64,000 nt of DNA from Chryseobacterium arthrosphaerae (GTDB lineage Bacteria; Bacteroidota; Bacteroidia; Flavobacteriales; Weeksellaceae). Below are positions 35,910 to 47,792 of the stretch, piece after piece. The notes below the pieces were generated by a model. The model did not search any database. It was not told the DNA's origin and saw only the letters and a list, made by a program, of their open reading frames with translations. Numbering within the stretch: the first letter of the stretch is position 1; each line of letters begins with the position of its first letter. A program made the translations under genes and the position numbers. Location: the NCBI RefSeq assembly GCF_001684965.1, contig NZ_MAYG01000001.1, positions 2,108,001-2,172,000 on the forward strand, written 5' to 3'.

Positions 35910-35917
35910 CAAAGATA
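35910..35917 (-). promoter_or_regulatory. Candidate -7 box of the polyprenyl synthase gene
   Basis: TATCTTTG on the minus strand fits TAnnTTTG, 37 bp before the GTG start. No TTG at the usual distance. Confidence 0.4.
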
Positions 35918-35945
35918 ATTTTTTTCGCTCAATTTTAAGAGAAAA

Positions 35946-36824
35946 TTAATCCTTGAGTTGATCTTTGGGGATAAAATAAAGTGAAGGTTTTACACTTCCC
36001 AACGGAGATCTGAATTTTTCCCCTGAAATATAAATTCCTGTTTCATCTACGGTAATTCCTTCGATCTGGCTTACAGACAAAGAACTTCCGAGATAATAAT
36101 GCTTAGGAACTTCCTTAAAAAATATTCCCGGTTCTGTTTCTGTAAAAATATCTAAAAATACCTCTGTCTTTTTGGTATATCCTATCAGATACAGTTTTTT
36201 CTCAAAATAAGCGGCATCGGTGACCACAAAATTGGTTTTATAGGACTCTGCCTTTACGGCATCCTGTTTTTCATAGTTTTCGGGATCAATGATGTAGTGG
36301 GTTGTAGACCTTGCCGACCATTCTTTGGTGAAAAGGTGAATTTTCCCGTTGAGAATGATCATGGCCTCCGCATCAAAATCAGTCTTTAAATAGCCATCAC
36401 CGAATACTTCCTGCTCCGGATACTGAAAAGAAATCTTCCTGATTGCGTTATTCTGTAAGCTGTCATTCTGAAAAGGTACTTTATAGATTTCAAGATCTTT
36501 TCTCTTTCCATCATTATTTCCGAAATCTCCTATATAAAAATGGGTTCCGTCATTGGCCAGGGCTTCCCAGTCTTTATTCCTGGCGTTAACCCTGAATGTA
36601 TTTACAATTGCTCCAGATGTTTTGCTGATCTCAAACAATTCCGGATCATTTCCACTGTCATTGAAGGTATAGAGTTTACCATTCAGCATGCTCAGCCCGG
36701 AAGTTTCCCTGATCTTATCATCCAAATGACCGATTCTGTATTTTTTTATTTTCAGGAAATCAGTTTGTTGGGAGAATGCAGATGATGCTGTGATGAGCAT
36801 AATGAGCAGAAGAAGTTTTTTCAT
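35946..36824 (-). CDS. Exported beta-propeller-like protein, unknown function
   Basis: 292 aa from ATG 36824, which gives signal peptide MKKLLLLIML...AFSQ. The mature part has repeated beta-type blades: LSMLNGKLYTFNDSGNDPELFEI, WEALANDGTHFYIGDFGNNDG, AEAMIILNGKIHLFTKEW, AYFEKKLYLIGYTKK, IEGITVDETGIYISGEKF. This is like SdiA-regulated or esterase-like propellers of Bacteroidota. It is preceded by no clear partner. Role unknown. Confidence 0.7.
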   Translation of the reverse strand: MKKLLLLIMLITASSAFSQQTDFLKIKKYRIGHLDDKIRETSGLSMLNGKLYTFNDSGNDPELFEISKTSGAIVNTFRVNARNKDWEALANDGTHFYIGDFGNNDGKRKDLEIYKVPFQNDSLQNNAIRKISFQYPEQEVFGDGYLKTDFDAEAMIILNGKIHLFTKEWSARSTTHYIIDPENYEKQDAVKAESYKTNFVVTDAAYFEKKLYLIGYTKKTEVFLDIFTETEPGIFFKEVPKHYYLGSSLSVSQIEGITVDETGIYISGEKFRSPLGSVKPSLYFIPKDQLKD

Positions 36825-36936
36825 GATACAAAAATAGGCGTTTATGTTTAAATGGAGGGCGGACATGATCCGGGTTATGGGGATTATTATAAGACAGAAC
36901 TATCCTGAGGTTTATTAATAAAAGGGATAAAATAGA

Positions 36937-36961
36937 AAAACGGGCCAAATAGCCCGCTTTT
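36937..36961 (-). terminator. Terminator of the sterol-desaturase-family gene
   Basis: AAAACGGGC (36937-36945) pairs with GCCCG-c-TTTT (36952-36961); leftward T-run. Confidence 0.75.
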
Positions 36962-36992
36962 CCCTGAGATTTCTATTGATATTAAACAGAAG

Positions 36993-37946
36993 TTAAGCAG
37001 TTTTCTGCTTTTCCTGAGTTTGCTGTTGTTCTTTTTTCTTTTCCTGTCTGGCAAAGTATTCTTTCTGGTATTGTCTTACCGTTTTTCCGGTTCCGTCATG
37101 CCTCCATCCCGGAGAGTTGAAGATATAATTAATCCTGTCTGTGAATTTCAGCCCCGGCTGCTTCAGGTCTTTCCAGATCTTTCTCCATTCATAGAAAAGA
37201 ACGGTATCGGGTCTGTTGTCCGGCATTTTCGGGTAAATTCCATATTTTACCGGCACATCAGGATCTTCTTTCTGAAAGGTTCCGAAAATTTTATCCCAGA
37301 TGATCAGGCACATCCCCATATTCTTATCCAGGTATTTCACATTACATGCATGATGTACACGATGGTGGGAAGGAGTTACCAGGATATGTTCCAGGAATCC
37401 CATACTCTTCACGGTCTGTGTATGCACCCATGTTCCGTATACCTGCCCGATAGCGTAAGCTACCATGATATGCCATGGATTAAAGCCTAAAAATGCTAAT
37501 GGTGAAAAATATAAATATCTGTAAAGCGGCTGCAGTACAGGACTTCTGAATCCCGTGGTGAGGTTGAAATATTCTGAACTATGGTGTGTGATATGAACTG
37601 CCCAGAATGCCCTGGATCTGTGGTCTACATAATGGAGAACGTAATAGGCAAAATCTGTAATCACAAAACAGGCCAGCAAATACCAGATGCTGAGATCCCA
37701 TGAAAAAATTCTGTGGCTGTAAAAGAAAAACATCACCCCCATAGCGAATGCTTTCATGATGAGGTCAAGACCGAAATTCATCAGTGCCAGATAAACATTG
37801 GTAGCAAGATCTTTTCCGCTATACAGCTTGGCTTCTGAAACGTGGCTGTAAATCATTTCAGCTAAAATCACAGTGGCATGCAACGGAATAGCCCAGGCAT
37901 ACACATGTTCCAGCCCGTCCTCGCTCATAATAAAATCCATCATCAC
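36993..37946 (-). CDS. Sterol desaturase/fatty acid hydroxylase family membrane protein
   Basis: 317 aa. Hydrophobic segments at about 15-35, 50-70, 80-110 and 150-175. Di-iron His clusters HYVDH, HITHHSSE and HHRVHH are in family order. The C-terminus is a highly charged tail (KEYFARQEKKKEQQQTQ). Enzymes of this family hydroxylate or desaturate lipids, for example carotenoids or fatty acids; the substrate here is open. Start M1, M2 or M3 cannot be distinguished. Confidence 0.86.
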   Translation of the reverse strand: MMMDFIMSEDGLEHVYAWAIPLHATVILAEMIYSHVSEAKLYSGKDLATNVYLALMNFGLDLIMKAFAMGVMFFFYSHRIFSWDLSIWYLLACFVITDFAYYVLHYVDHRSRAFWAVHITHHSSEYFNLTTGFRSPVLQPLYRYLYFSPLAFLGFNPWHIMVAYAIGQVYGTWVHTQTVKSMGFLEHILVTPSHHRVHHACNVKYLDKNMGMCLIIWDKIFGTFQKEDPDVPVKYGIYPKMPDNRPDTVLFYEWRKIWKDLKQPGLKFTDRINYIFNSPGWRHDGTGKTVRQYQKEYFARQEKKKEQQQTQEKQKTA

Positions 37947-38017
37947 TAAATAATTTATGCAAAGGTAGGGTTTTAAGCGATGCTTTAACGGGAATTTAAG
38001 TTTTTTTTAAGGAAATT

Positions 38018-39052
38018 TTAATCCGCTGTTTTGTTGGCCAACTGCCCGCAGGCAGCGTCAATATCACCTCCACGGCTTCTTCTGACCATCACAGTAATTC
38101 CTGCATTTTCAAGCTGACGGATATAGTTTTCTTCCGCCTGTTTGTTGCACTGGTCGTATTTTCCGTCCCCGATCGGATTGTATTGAATAAGGTTAACTTT
38201 AGAAGGTACCTGTTTGCAGTATTTTATCAGAGCTTTAATGTCCTCATCCCCATCATTGATCCCTTTCCAGACACAGTATTCGAAAGTAATCACAGAACCG
38301 GTTTTCTGATACCAGTACTGAAGGGCTTCCATAATATCCGTTAACGGAAATTTGTCAGAGAAAGGCATGATCTCATTACGCTTGGATTCTATGGCAGAAT
38401 GAAGGGACAGTGCCAGTTTCACACGCAGCTCATCATCTGCAAGCATTTTGATCATTTTAGGAATACCTGATGTAGAAACAGTAATTCTTCTTGGAGACAT
38501 TCCCAATCCTTCCGGCTGGGTGATCTTCCTGATGGCTTCCACTACATTTTTGTAGTTCATCATCGGCTCTCCCATTCCCATGAATACGATATTGGAAAGA
38601 GGTCTGTCAAAATACATGCGGCTTTGGCTGTCAATGAGGGCTACCTGGTCTACAATTTCCGCTACTTCAAGGTTTCTCATCCTTTTCAGTTTTGCGGTAG
38701 CACAGAATTCGCAGTTCAATGAGCAGCCTACCTGTGAAGAAACACAGGCTGTGGTTCTTGTTTCTGTTGGAATAAGAACAGATTCCACCAGTAATCCGTC
38801 GTGAAGTTTCACTCCGTTTTTGATGGTTCCGTCGGTACTTTTCTGAAGCAGGTCTACGGAAACAGGATTAATGGTATATTCTTCGGAAATTTTTTCACGA
38901 AGGGTTTTCGAAAGATTCGTCATTTCATCGATCGAATGGAGGTTTTTACTCCATAGCCAGTCATAGACCTGTTTCGCACGAAACGGCTTTTCTCCTAAAG
39001 ATACAAAGTAGTCTTTAAGCTGATCTAGTGATAATGTACGGATGTCTTTCAT
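38018..39052 (-). CDS. rlmN: 23S rRNA (adenine-C2) methyltransferase RlmN
   Basis: 344 aa from ATG 39052 (MKDIRTLSLDQ); 17 residues upstream in frame are not family-like. Radical-SAM cluster C110, C114, C117 in GCSLNCEFC, plus FMGMGEPMMNYKNV. The mechanism Cys pair is C103 and C335 (AACGQL). It methylates A2503 of 23S rRNA and, in some bacteria, A37 of tRNAs. Same direction as queA with a 71-bp gap that holds a 10-bp-arm inverted repeat. Confidence 0.95.
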   Translation of the reverse strand: MKDIRTLSLDQLKDYFVSLGEKPFRAKQVYDWLWSKNLHSIDEMTNLSKTLREKISEEYTINPVSVDLLQKSTDGTIKNGVKLHDGLLVESVLIPTETRTTACVSSQVGCSLNCEFCATAKLKRMRNLEVAEIVDQVALIDSQSRMYFDRPLSNIVFMGMGEPMMNYKNVVEAIRKITQPEGLGMSPRRITVSTSGIPKMIKMLADDELRVKLALSLHSAIESKRNEIMPFSDKFPLTDIMEALQYWYQKTGSVITFEYCVWKGINDGDEDIKALIKYCKQVPSKVNLIQYNPIGDGKYDQCNKQAEENYIRQLENAGITVMVRRSRGGDIDAACGQLANKTAD

Positions 39053-39123
39053 TGTAAGGTTGCAGATTTTAGGTTTCAGGTCGCAGGTAAGTACTCCCTG
39101 CAACCTTTTCCCTAATATCTTTT

Positions 39124-40173
39124 TTATAAAATTAACATTGCATCACCGTAAGAATAGAATTTATACTTTTCTTTTACGGCTTCTTCATAAGCATGCATTA
39201 CGAAATCTCTTCCGGCAAATGCAGCAATCATCATGATCAGTGTAGACTTCGGTGTGTGGAAGTTCGTGATCATTGAGTTAGCAACTCCGAAATCGTGAGG
39301 CGGATAAATGAATTTATTGGTCCAGCCATTGAAAGCAGAGATTTTTTTGTTAGAAGAAACAGAAGTTTCCAGCGCTCTCATTGTAGTAGTTCCTACAGCA
39401 CAAACTCTTCTGTGGGCATCTACTGCCTTGTTGATGATCGCAGCGTTTTTCTCATCGATGATGATCTCCTCAGATTCCATTTTGTGCTTGGACAGATCTT
39501 CCACCTCAATCGGGTTGAAAGTTCCCAATCCTACGTGAAGGGTAACTTCAGCAAAATTGATTCCTTTGATCTCTAATCTCTTCATCAGATGCTTAGAGAA
39601 GTGAAGACCTGCTGTAGGTGCAGCAACTGCTCCTTCCACTTTTGCATAGATCGTCTGATATCTTTCTGCATCTTCCGGTTCTACAGCTCTTTTGATATAT
39701 TTTGGAAGCGGAGTTTCTCCCAGTTCTTTTAATTTCGTTCTGAATTCTTCATAAGAACCGTCGAATAAGAATCTTAATGTTCTACCTCTTGAAGTCGTAT
39801 TGTCAATAACCTCAGCGACTAAAGACTCATCTTCCGTGAAGAATAATTTGTTACCAATTCTGATTTTTCTTGCAGGATCTACCAAAACATCCCAAACTCT
39901 GGTTTCTTTATCAAGTTCTCTCAATAAGAAAACTTCAATTTTAGCTCCGGTTTTTTCTTTGTTTCCGTAAAGACGTGCAGGGAAAACCTTAGTATTGTTG
40001 AAGATAAACAAATCCTCTTCATCAAAATAATCCACTACATCTTTGAATAATTTGTGCTCGATAGTCTGTGTTTTTCTATCAAGTACCATTAGTCTCGCTT
40101 CGTCTCTGTGCTCTGATGGGTGTTCTGCCAATAATTCCGCAGGAAGATCAAAATTAAAATCTGATGTTTTCAT
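39124..40173 (-). CDS. queA: S-adenosylmethionine:tRNA ribosyltransferase-isomerase
   Basis: 349 aa. [28 protein letters not shown] at the N-terminus, [41 protein letters not shown] and [17 protein letters not shown] are QueA signatures. It transfers the ribose of SAM to 7-aminomethyl-7-deazaguanine in tRNA, making epoxyqueuosine. It has a full-consensus promoter and is probably followed on the same transcript by rlmN. Confidence 0.96.
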   Translation of the reverse strand: MKTSDFNFDLPAELLAEHPSEHRDEARLMVLDRKTQTIEHKLFKDVVDYFDEEDLFIFNNTKVFPARLYGNKEKTGAKIEVFLLRELDKETRVWDVLVDPARKIRIGNKLFFTEDESLVAEVIDNTTSRGRTLRFLFDGSYEEFRTKLKELGETPLPKYIKRAVEPEDAERYQTIYAKVEGAVAAPTAGLHFSKHLMKRLEIKGINFAEVTLHVGLGTFNPIEVEDLSKHKMESEEIIIDEKNAAIINKAVDAHRRVCAVGTTTMRALETSVSSNKKISAFNGWTNKFIYPPHDFGVANSMITNFHTPKSTLIMMIAAFAGRDFVMHAYEEAVKEKYKFYSYGDAMLIL

Positions 40174-40228
40174 TTTTTAAATTACGGTTTAAAAATTACT
40201 GAAATTACAAGGTGTAATTTTCGGAGTG

Positions 40229-40260
40229 CAAATATACGACATTGAACACCCCTTTGTCAA
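40229..40260 (-). promoter_or_regulatory. Bacteroidota-type promoter of queA
   Basis: On the minus strand TTG at 40260-40258, 21-bp spacer, TATATTTG at 40236-40229; complete consensus, 55 bp before the start. Confidence 0.7.
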
Positions 40261-40323
40261 GTATTATTTACAATCAAATATAAAACCGTGAATTTACGGG
40301 GGAGTTTCAAGGCATAAAAAGAG

Positions 40324-40331
40324 TATTTTTG
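40324..40331 (+). promoter_or_regulatory. Candidate -7 box
   Basis: TATTTTTG, 17 bp before ATG 40349; no TTG at the right distance, so half-supported. Confidence 0.45.
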
Positions 40332-40348
40332 AAAAAATTAAATTCAAT

Positions 40349-41041
40349 ATGGAGCCTGTAAGTACAATATACTTCATTGATAATCCGTATCCTGACGGTC
40401 ATACCATTGAAACTTTCAGCTGGAGCGGGCGGATTGATGAATATGGATTTATCTGGTTTGATTTTCATTTAAAAACTGAAAATTATTATGCCAATGATGA
40501 CGAAAACATCGAGGAGGAAGACGAAAATCTGTCAGATTGGGACTCCAAAATCGTATGGAGAAATTATCATGCCTGTACACTTTCTTCCCATTATTGGGGA
40601 GAACAGAGAGGAATCAGGATTAACAATCTTGATGAAAAATTAGATTTCGATGCTGTTGTTCAAAATGACCTTTTCAGTAATGATCTCCCTTCTGAAGAAC
40701 ATTCTGATGATGATGATCTTGCTTTCAGCATCTACCTGCTGGGGCATGACAGCTGTGCCGGACATCAGATCAGGTTTTCAAAAACAGATAATAATCGGTA
40801 TAATATTATATGGACGGGTAAAATAGCATTAACTTATGCGGGTGATGATGAGTTTTCCCATGATTTCAAAGCAGAGATTTTCAATGCAGAATTCGAAGGT
40901 TTTCATTACCCTAAAACCTGGTCGCTGGAAAAAGCAACTGAAATGTTCAAAGCCCGGCTTGCCAATTTTGAAGCGTACGAATTTGTAGATCTGAATCCTA
41001 AAAGTAACAAAAGAGAGTATAAACTCGACCAACTGAAATAA
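40349..41041 (+). CDS. Acidic cytosolic protein of unknown function
   Basis: 230 aa, no signal or membrane segment. It has acidic runs (ANDDENIEEEDENLSDWD and EEHSDDDDLAF) and many aromatic residues (TIETFSWSGRIDEYGFIWFDF, WTGKIALTYAGD). It lies 35 bp upstream of the AIM24 gene and in the same direction, so they are likely co-transcribed. No family recognised. Confidence 0.65.
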   Translation: MEPVSTIYFIDNPYPDGHTIETFSWSGRIDEYGFIWFDFHLKTENYYANDDENIEEEDENLSDWDSKIVWRNYHACTLSSHYWGEQRGIRINNLDEKLDFDAVVQNDLFSNDLPSEEHSDDDDLAFSIYLLGHDSCAGHQIRFSKTDNNRYNIIWTGKIALTYAGDDEFSHDFKAEIFNAEFEGFHYPKTWSLEKATEMFKARLANFEAYEFVDLNPKSNKREYKLDQLK

Positions 41042-41076
41042 TCACACTATAAAACCAACAAATAAAAAATATCATT

Positions 41077-41769
41077 ATGAGCAAATATTCGATTGAAGCA
41101 TTTATCAATGAAACGAAAGAAAATCCGCAGCAAAGAGATTATTTTGAACTGGAAACGAAACACCTTCTGGAAATCAACCTTAATAATCAGGCAGTATGGA
41201 CGAAGAGAGGAAGCATGGTAAGTTATGTGGGAAATATCAATTTTGAAAGACAGGGAATGCTGTCCGGAGGAATTGGAAATCTTTTAAAGAAAGCGATCAG
41301 TGGTGAAGGAGCCAGGCTGATGAAAGCGGAAGGTACAGGAAAACTGTATGTGGCAGACTCCGGGAAGAAAGTCCGTATTTTATATCTGAATAATGAATCT
41401 GTCTGTGTGAACGGAAATGACGTTCTTGCCCACGAACAAAGTGTAAAAAGTGATATCACCATGCTGAAAAGTATTGCCGGAATGATGTCCGGAGGTCTTT
41501 TTCAGGTAAAGCTTTCAGGAACGGGACATATTGCGATTACCACTCACGGTGATCCCCTGACTCTGGTGGTAACTCCAGATACACCAGTCTTCACAGATCC
41601 TAATGCTACTGTTGCATGGTCCGGAAACCTGAGCCCGGAACTGAAAACCAATGTTTCTTTCAAAAGCCTTATCGGAAGGGGAAGCGGTGAAGAATTCCAG
41701 ATGAAATTCTCAGGGCACGGATGGGTACTGATCCAGCCTTATGAAGAAGTGTACTATATGGAAAAATAA
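41077..41769 (+). CDS. AIM24 family protein
   Basis: 230 aa. Family features are LLEINLNNQAVWTKRGSMVSYVGNINF near the start, GEGARLMKAEGTGKLYVAD in the middle, and SFKSLIGRGSGEEFQMKFSGHGWVLIQP at the C-terminus. The fold is a double beta-helix-like barrel. Bacterial members have no agreed function. Preceded by an acidic unknown protein and followed by an M61 peptidase. Confidence 0.85.
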   Translation: MSKYSIEAFINETKENPQQRDYFELETKHLLEINLNNQAVWTKRGSMVSYVGNINFERQGMLSGGIGNLLKKAISGEGARLMKAEGTGKLYVADSGKKVRILYLNNESVCVNGNDVLAHEQSVKSDITMLKSIAGMMSGGLFQVKLSGTGHIAITTHGDPLTLVVTPDTPVFTDPNATVAWSGNLSPELKTNVSFKSLIGRGSGEEFQMKFSGHGWVLIQPYEEVYYMEK

Positions 41770-41815
41770 GATGTACCTTGGGCAATTTTTGTACTTTAGT
41801 AAAAACTAAAAGCAG

Positions 41816-43351
41816 ATGAATAACCTGATAAAGTTACTTTTCGTACTGGTTTTACTTCCCAATACAATTATTGCCCAAAAATCAAATAAAAACTACGAAT
41901 ATACTATAGACCTTCTTCATGTATCCAACGATGAAGTCAAGGTTTCTTTTACGCCACCTGAAAATAATCTTAAGCAGGGAAAATTTATCATTCCCAAGCT
42001 GGTTCCCGGATTCTATCAGGCGATGAATTTCGGACAATACGTTTCCAATTTCGTTGCTACTGATAAAAACGGAAAAAAAATTCCTACCGAAAGGCTGGAT
42101 AAGAATAGCTGGAGGGTACACGATCTTAAACGGGTAAAGAAAATATCGTATCAGGTTGCTGACGGATGGGATTCTCTGGAAAATGACACCCACGAAGCCA
42201 AATCTCCGGGCACCATGTTCAAAAAAGACAGTGTTTTTGTCATCAATTATAATTCCCTGGTAGGATATTTTGAAGAAATGAAAGATCTTCCCTATCAGAT
42301 TAACATTACAAAAAACAAGGATTTCTATGCCTCCTCTGCTTTGGATTATCAACAGAAAAATAAAAATACAGACCGAGTCTGGGCAAAGGATTACCGTCAA
42401 CTGGTAGACTCTCCGGTTTTGTATTGCGTTCCCGATACAACATGGCTGAAAATAGGCCATACGGAAGTACTGGTGTCATTTTACAACCATAAAGAAAGGC
42501 ATTATTCAAAAACAATAGCCCGCGAAATAGAAAATATCCTGAAGAATCAGCAGGCTTATCTGGGGGGAACCCTGCCCGTCAATAAATATGCTTTCCTGAT
42601 CTATTATGAATCTTCGAATGAAAGCGGATATCTGGGTGATGGGCTGGAGCACTCCCACTCTACAGTCTGCCTGTATCGCTCCGGAAATATGAAGTTTCTT
42701 CCCAATGCTTTAAACAGGGTGGCCTCCCATGAATTTTTCCATATTGTTACTCCGCTCAACATTCACTCAGGGGAAATTCAGCATTATGATTTTCTGAATC
42801 CCGTGATGTCTGAGCACTTATGGTTATATGAAGGAATGACAGAATATGCCACCATCCATATGCCTGTAAAGCAAAAAATGATCAGTCTGGAAGATTTTGA
42901 AAAAAGCATAGAAGATAAGATTGAAGGAATGAAAGAGTTTGACAATACGCTGCCATTGACTGAGATGAGTAAAAACTCTATGGAAAGACAGGACCAGTAC
43001 ATGAATTTTTATCAGAAAGGAGCATTGGTTGGGCTATGTCTGGATATCAGATTAAGAGAACTTTCCGGCGGTAAAATGGGAACCCAAGACCTGATGCAGC
43101 AGCTTATGAAAAAATACGGAGAAGGTAAATATTTCAATGATGATGATCTGTTCGATGAAATTACCCGGATGACCTACCCGGAAATCCGTACATTTTTCAG
43201 GGATTTTGTTGAAGGTACCCAACCCATTCCTTTGAAGCAATATCTGGAAAAAGCAGGATTTGATTACAATGAAACAACAGGAAAGGTAAAGTCATTCCCT
43301 GATCCTGATACCCAACAGCTGGCTTTAAGAAAAGCATGGATCAACCAATAG
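41816..43351 (+). CDS. Exported M61 family metallopeptidase
   Basis: 511 aa, signal peptide 1-20. A beta-sandwich N-domain (about 25-190) comes first, then the thermolysin-like Zn site H305-E306-x-x-H309 in SHEFFHIVTP with the third ligand in LYEGMTEY (339-344). The family (glycyl aminopeptidase type) often has a C-terminal PDZ domain; here the protein ends about 150 residues after the active-site helices, so the PDZ domain seems missing. It probably trims peptides in the periplasm. Confidence 0.86.
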   Translation: MNNLIKLLFVLVLLPNTIIAQKSNKNYEYTIDLLHVSNDEVKVSFTPPENNLKQGKFIIPKLVPGFYQAMNFGQYVSNFVATDKNGKKIPTERLDKNSWRVHDLKRVKKISYQVADGWDSLENDTHEAKSPGTMFKKDSVFVINYNSLVGYFEEMKDLPYQINITKNKDFYASSALDYQQKNKNTDRVWAKDYRQLVDSPVLYCVPDTTWLKIGHTEVLVSFYNHKERHYSKTIAREIENILKNQQAYLGGTLPVNKYAFLIYYESSNESGYLGDGLEHSHSTVCLYRSGNMKFLPNALNRVASHEFFHIVTPLNIHSGEIQHYDFLNPVMSEHLWLYEGMTEYATIHMPVKQKMISLEDFEKSIEDKIEGMKEFDNTLPLTEMSKNSMERQDQYMNFYQKGALVGLCLDIRLRELSGGKMGTQDLMQQLMKKYGEGKYFNDDDLFDEITRMTYPEIRTFFRDFVEGTQPIPLKQYLEKAGFDYNETTGKVKSFPDPDTQQLALRKAWINQ

Positions 43352-43490
43352 ATTTCCTACTCTCTCAAACCCTCTCATTCTCTCCCGCTCCACTCTCAAA
43401 CCTCAAACCTTACACCCAAAACCTGAAAATTCCGCAACTCCCACCCTATCGCCGTCTGCAAAAGTTTTAATATATTTAGAAAAAAAATAG

Positions 43491-45782
<2,292 letters not shown>

Positions 45783-45792
<10 letters not shown>

Positions 45793-46841
45793 ATGCGATT
45801 GTAGCTGAATTTATCGGTACGGAAAATTATGTCCTCACTCCTGTGACAGACGGGCTGATCAATACAACCTACCTTCTGGAAGATCAGGACCGGGAGCAAA
45901 AGTTTATCCTGCAAAAGATCAATCAGAATGTTTTCAGGCAGCCGGAGGTTATTGTCAACAACCATTTAATGATCAATGAGCTGCTCAGGTCCAATGATTA
46001 TCAGTTTCAGATTATAGAGCCTGTTCCCTCTCTTACCGATAAACTGCTGGTAAAAGATGCAGACGGTCAGCCCTGGCGTATGCTGAATTTTGTAGAAAAC
46101 AGCATTACTTTCCTTACTGCTCCATCTTTACAGACGGCTTTTGAAGCGGCTAAAACATTCAGCTATTTCCTTGCTACCGTAAACAGTGGAAAACTGCCTG
46201 AGATAAAAGACAGCCTCCCTGATTTCCTCAATTTTGAAAAGAGGATTAAGGATTATAAAGATGCCCTGCAAAATGCAGCTCCTTATTTAAGAGAAAACGC
46301 AAAGGATCAGATAGAGATTACCAATCAGCTTTTGTCTTTACCTGAGCAATGGATTGCCTTGGAAAAAAGCAACCGGATTCCCAAAAGGATCATCCATGCA
46401 GATGTAAAAATCAGCAACATCCTCTTCGATCAAAATCACCGTCCTTTGGCCGTAATTGATCTGGATACCATGATGATTTCTACAGTTTTATATGATTTCG
46501 GAACAATGATCCAGTCCTACACCAATACCACTCAGGAAGATGACGGAAATGCCCGAAATAACTTCAATCCTGAAATGTATAAGGCTGTAAAGGAAGGCTT
46601 TTTATTTCATCTGAAGGAAAAGCTGACTCCGGAAGAGTCTGCTCATCTTGATTATGCAGCACAAACCGCTATTTATATTCAGGAGATCCGTTTTTTAACC
46701 GATTACCTGAATGGAAGTGTTTATTATTCTACGAAATATCCGGAGCATAATCTGGACAGAACCAAAAACCAACTAGAGTTGTTGAAAGGACTGAGGGAAT
46801 ATCTGGGAGCTAGTGAAGGATCGGAGAGTTTGTGGATTTGA
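45783..46841 (+). CDS. APH-type sugar kinase-like phosphotransferase (N-acetylhexosamine 1-kinase candidate)
   Basis: 352 aa aminoglycoside-phosphotransferase fold: GLINTTYLLEDQDREQKFILQKIN (P-loop-like and Lys), Brenner motif IIHADVKISNILFD with catalytic Asp, and LAVIDLDTMM for the second metal Asp. Kinases of this fold that sit beside nucleotidyltransferases phosphorylate N-acetylhexosamines at C1 (NahK type). It is the last gene of a three-gene unit that starts with a GalNAc-releasing enzyme. Drug resistance is unlikely given the context. Confidence 0.82.
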
Positions 46842-46861
46842 GGACTGTGTTTATAAAGTAC

Positions 46862-46933
46862 ATAGATTCCTACGGAATGAGAAAGTGTATGGATAAATAA
46901 AGCGTCCCGGTTCTCCATTCCGCAGGAATCTAT
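46862..46933. repeat. Inverted repeat with 18-bp arms (MITE/REP-like)
   Basis: ATAGATTCCTACGGAATG (46862-46879) against CATTCCGCAGGAATCTAT (46916-46933); one mismatch over 18 bp, 36-bp spacer. I associate such ATTCCGNAGGAAT elements with many intergenic copies in Chryseobacterium. Confidence 0.6.
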
Positions 46934-46995
46934 ACGTTTACAGCTTCAGCACTCTAACCGGTAAGCTCTCCCACTTTCAAACTACACGACTCTTC

Positions 46996-47493
46996 TCACC
47001 CCAAAAATTCCAGAATTTTCTTCCAGTCTTCCAGTTTCTTTTCAAAGGAAACGGTATGAAGCGGACTTGTGGAAGGCAATGCAATGACAGGCAATCTGTA
47101 GTTTTTCCCTAACAGTTTCTGCAGGTTTTTGTAAGATTTTCCGCCGTTACAGAAAATAGCTCTGATATGGGGATGTTCATCCAGTAATTCAGCAACCTGA
47201 TTGGCTTCTTCATTTCTGATCTCGGAATCAAGGCTTCCTTTTCTTTCACAGGAATCGATAACATCCCAAAGAGCAATATGGTGCCTTTTTAATATTCCGA
47301 TTCTCTCCTCGTAGTCTTCTGTAAATTCTTCGTGAAGCAACTCAAAGATGATCTTCCAGAATTTGTTTTGCGGATGGGCATAATACTGCTGTTTTTCCAG
47401 GGATTTAACACCCGGAATAGATCCCAAAATTATGATTTCGGAATGATCATCAATAAGCGGTGCGAATGAGGAAATACGGTTTTGCATATTCAA
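46996..47493 (-). CDS. DNA-deoxyinosine/uracil glycosylase of the UDG superfamily (family 6 type)
   Basis: 165 aa. ILGSIPGVKSLEKQQYYAHPQNKFW (23-47) is the first active-site motif of the Mug/HDG-type enzymes, followed by IALWDVIDSCERKGSLDSEI and the last motif ALPSTSPLHTVSFEKKL. The family 6 enzymes remove hypoxanthine from DNA after adenine deamination. Full length. Either M1 or M3 may be the start. Not linked to its neighbours. Confidence 0.88.
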   Translation of the reverse strand: MNMQNRISSFAPLIDDHSEIIILGSIPGVKSLEKQQYYAHPQNKFWKIIFELLHEEFTEDYEERIGILKRHHIALWDVIDSCERKGSLDSEIRNEEANQVAELLDEHPHIRAIFCNGGKSYKNLQKLLGKNYRLPVIALPSTSPLHTVSFEKKLEDWKKILEFLG

Positions 47494-47621
47494 ATATATA
47501 GATTTTATTGCTTGCTGATCATGCTGATTAAGCAGATTACTATATTCAATAAATCATTTATCGTTTTTATTTCACAGATTGTGTTGCCCAGGCAAATTGA
47601 AGGCAGCTGTCATATTAAGTT

Positions 47622-47765
47622 TTGGCTAAAGCCAATGGAATCATAATTTTAGGTAAGTGGGCTAAAGCCCACTTCTATTGAACTTTGTTGTCTGTCTGTT
47701 ATATCGAACAAAATATTCCTGTTAAGCCAGCCTATTATTACAACAAAAGCGGGCTAAAGCCCGCT
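47622..47765. repeat. Three GGCTAAAGCC palindromes
   Basis: TTGGC-TAAA-GCCAA (47622-47635), AAGTGGGC-TAAA-GCCCACTT (47655-47674) and AGCGGGC-TAAA-GCCCGCT (47748-47765). All have the same TAAA loop, and the last two are followed by CTATTG. The arms differ but pair perfectly, so the stem is conserved rather than the sequence. The 299-bp gap (47494-47792) holds no gene. Confidence 0.75.
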
Positions 47766-47792
47766 CCTATTGCTATTTTATTATTGCTGATC

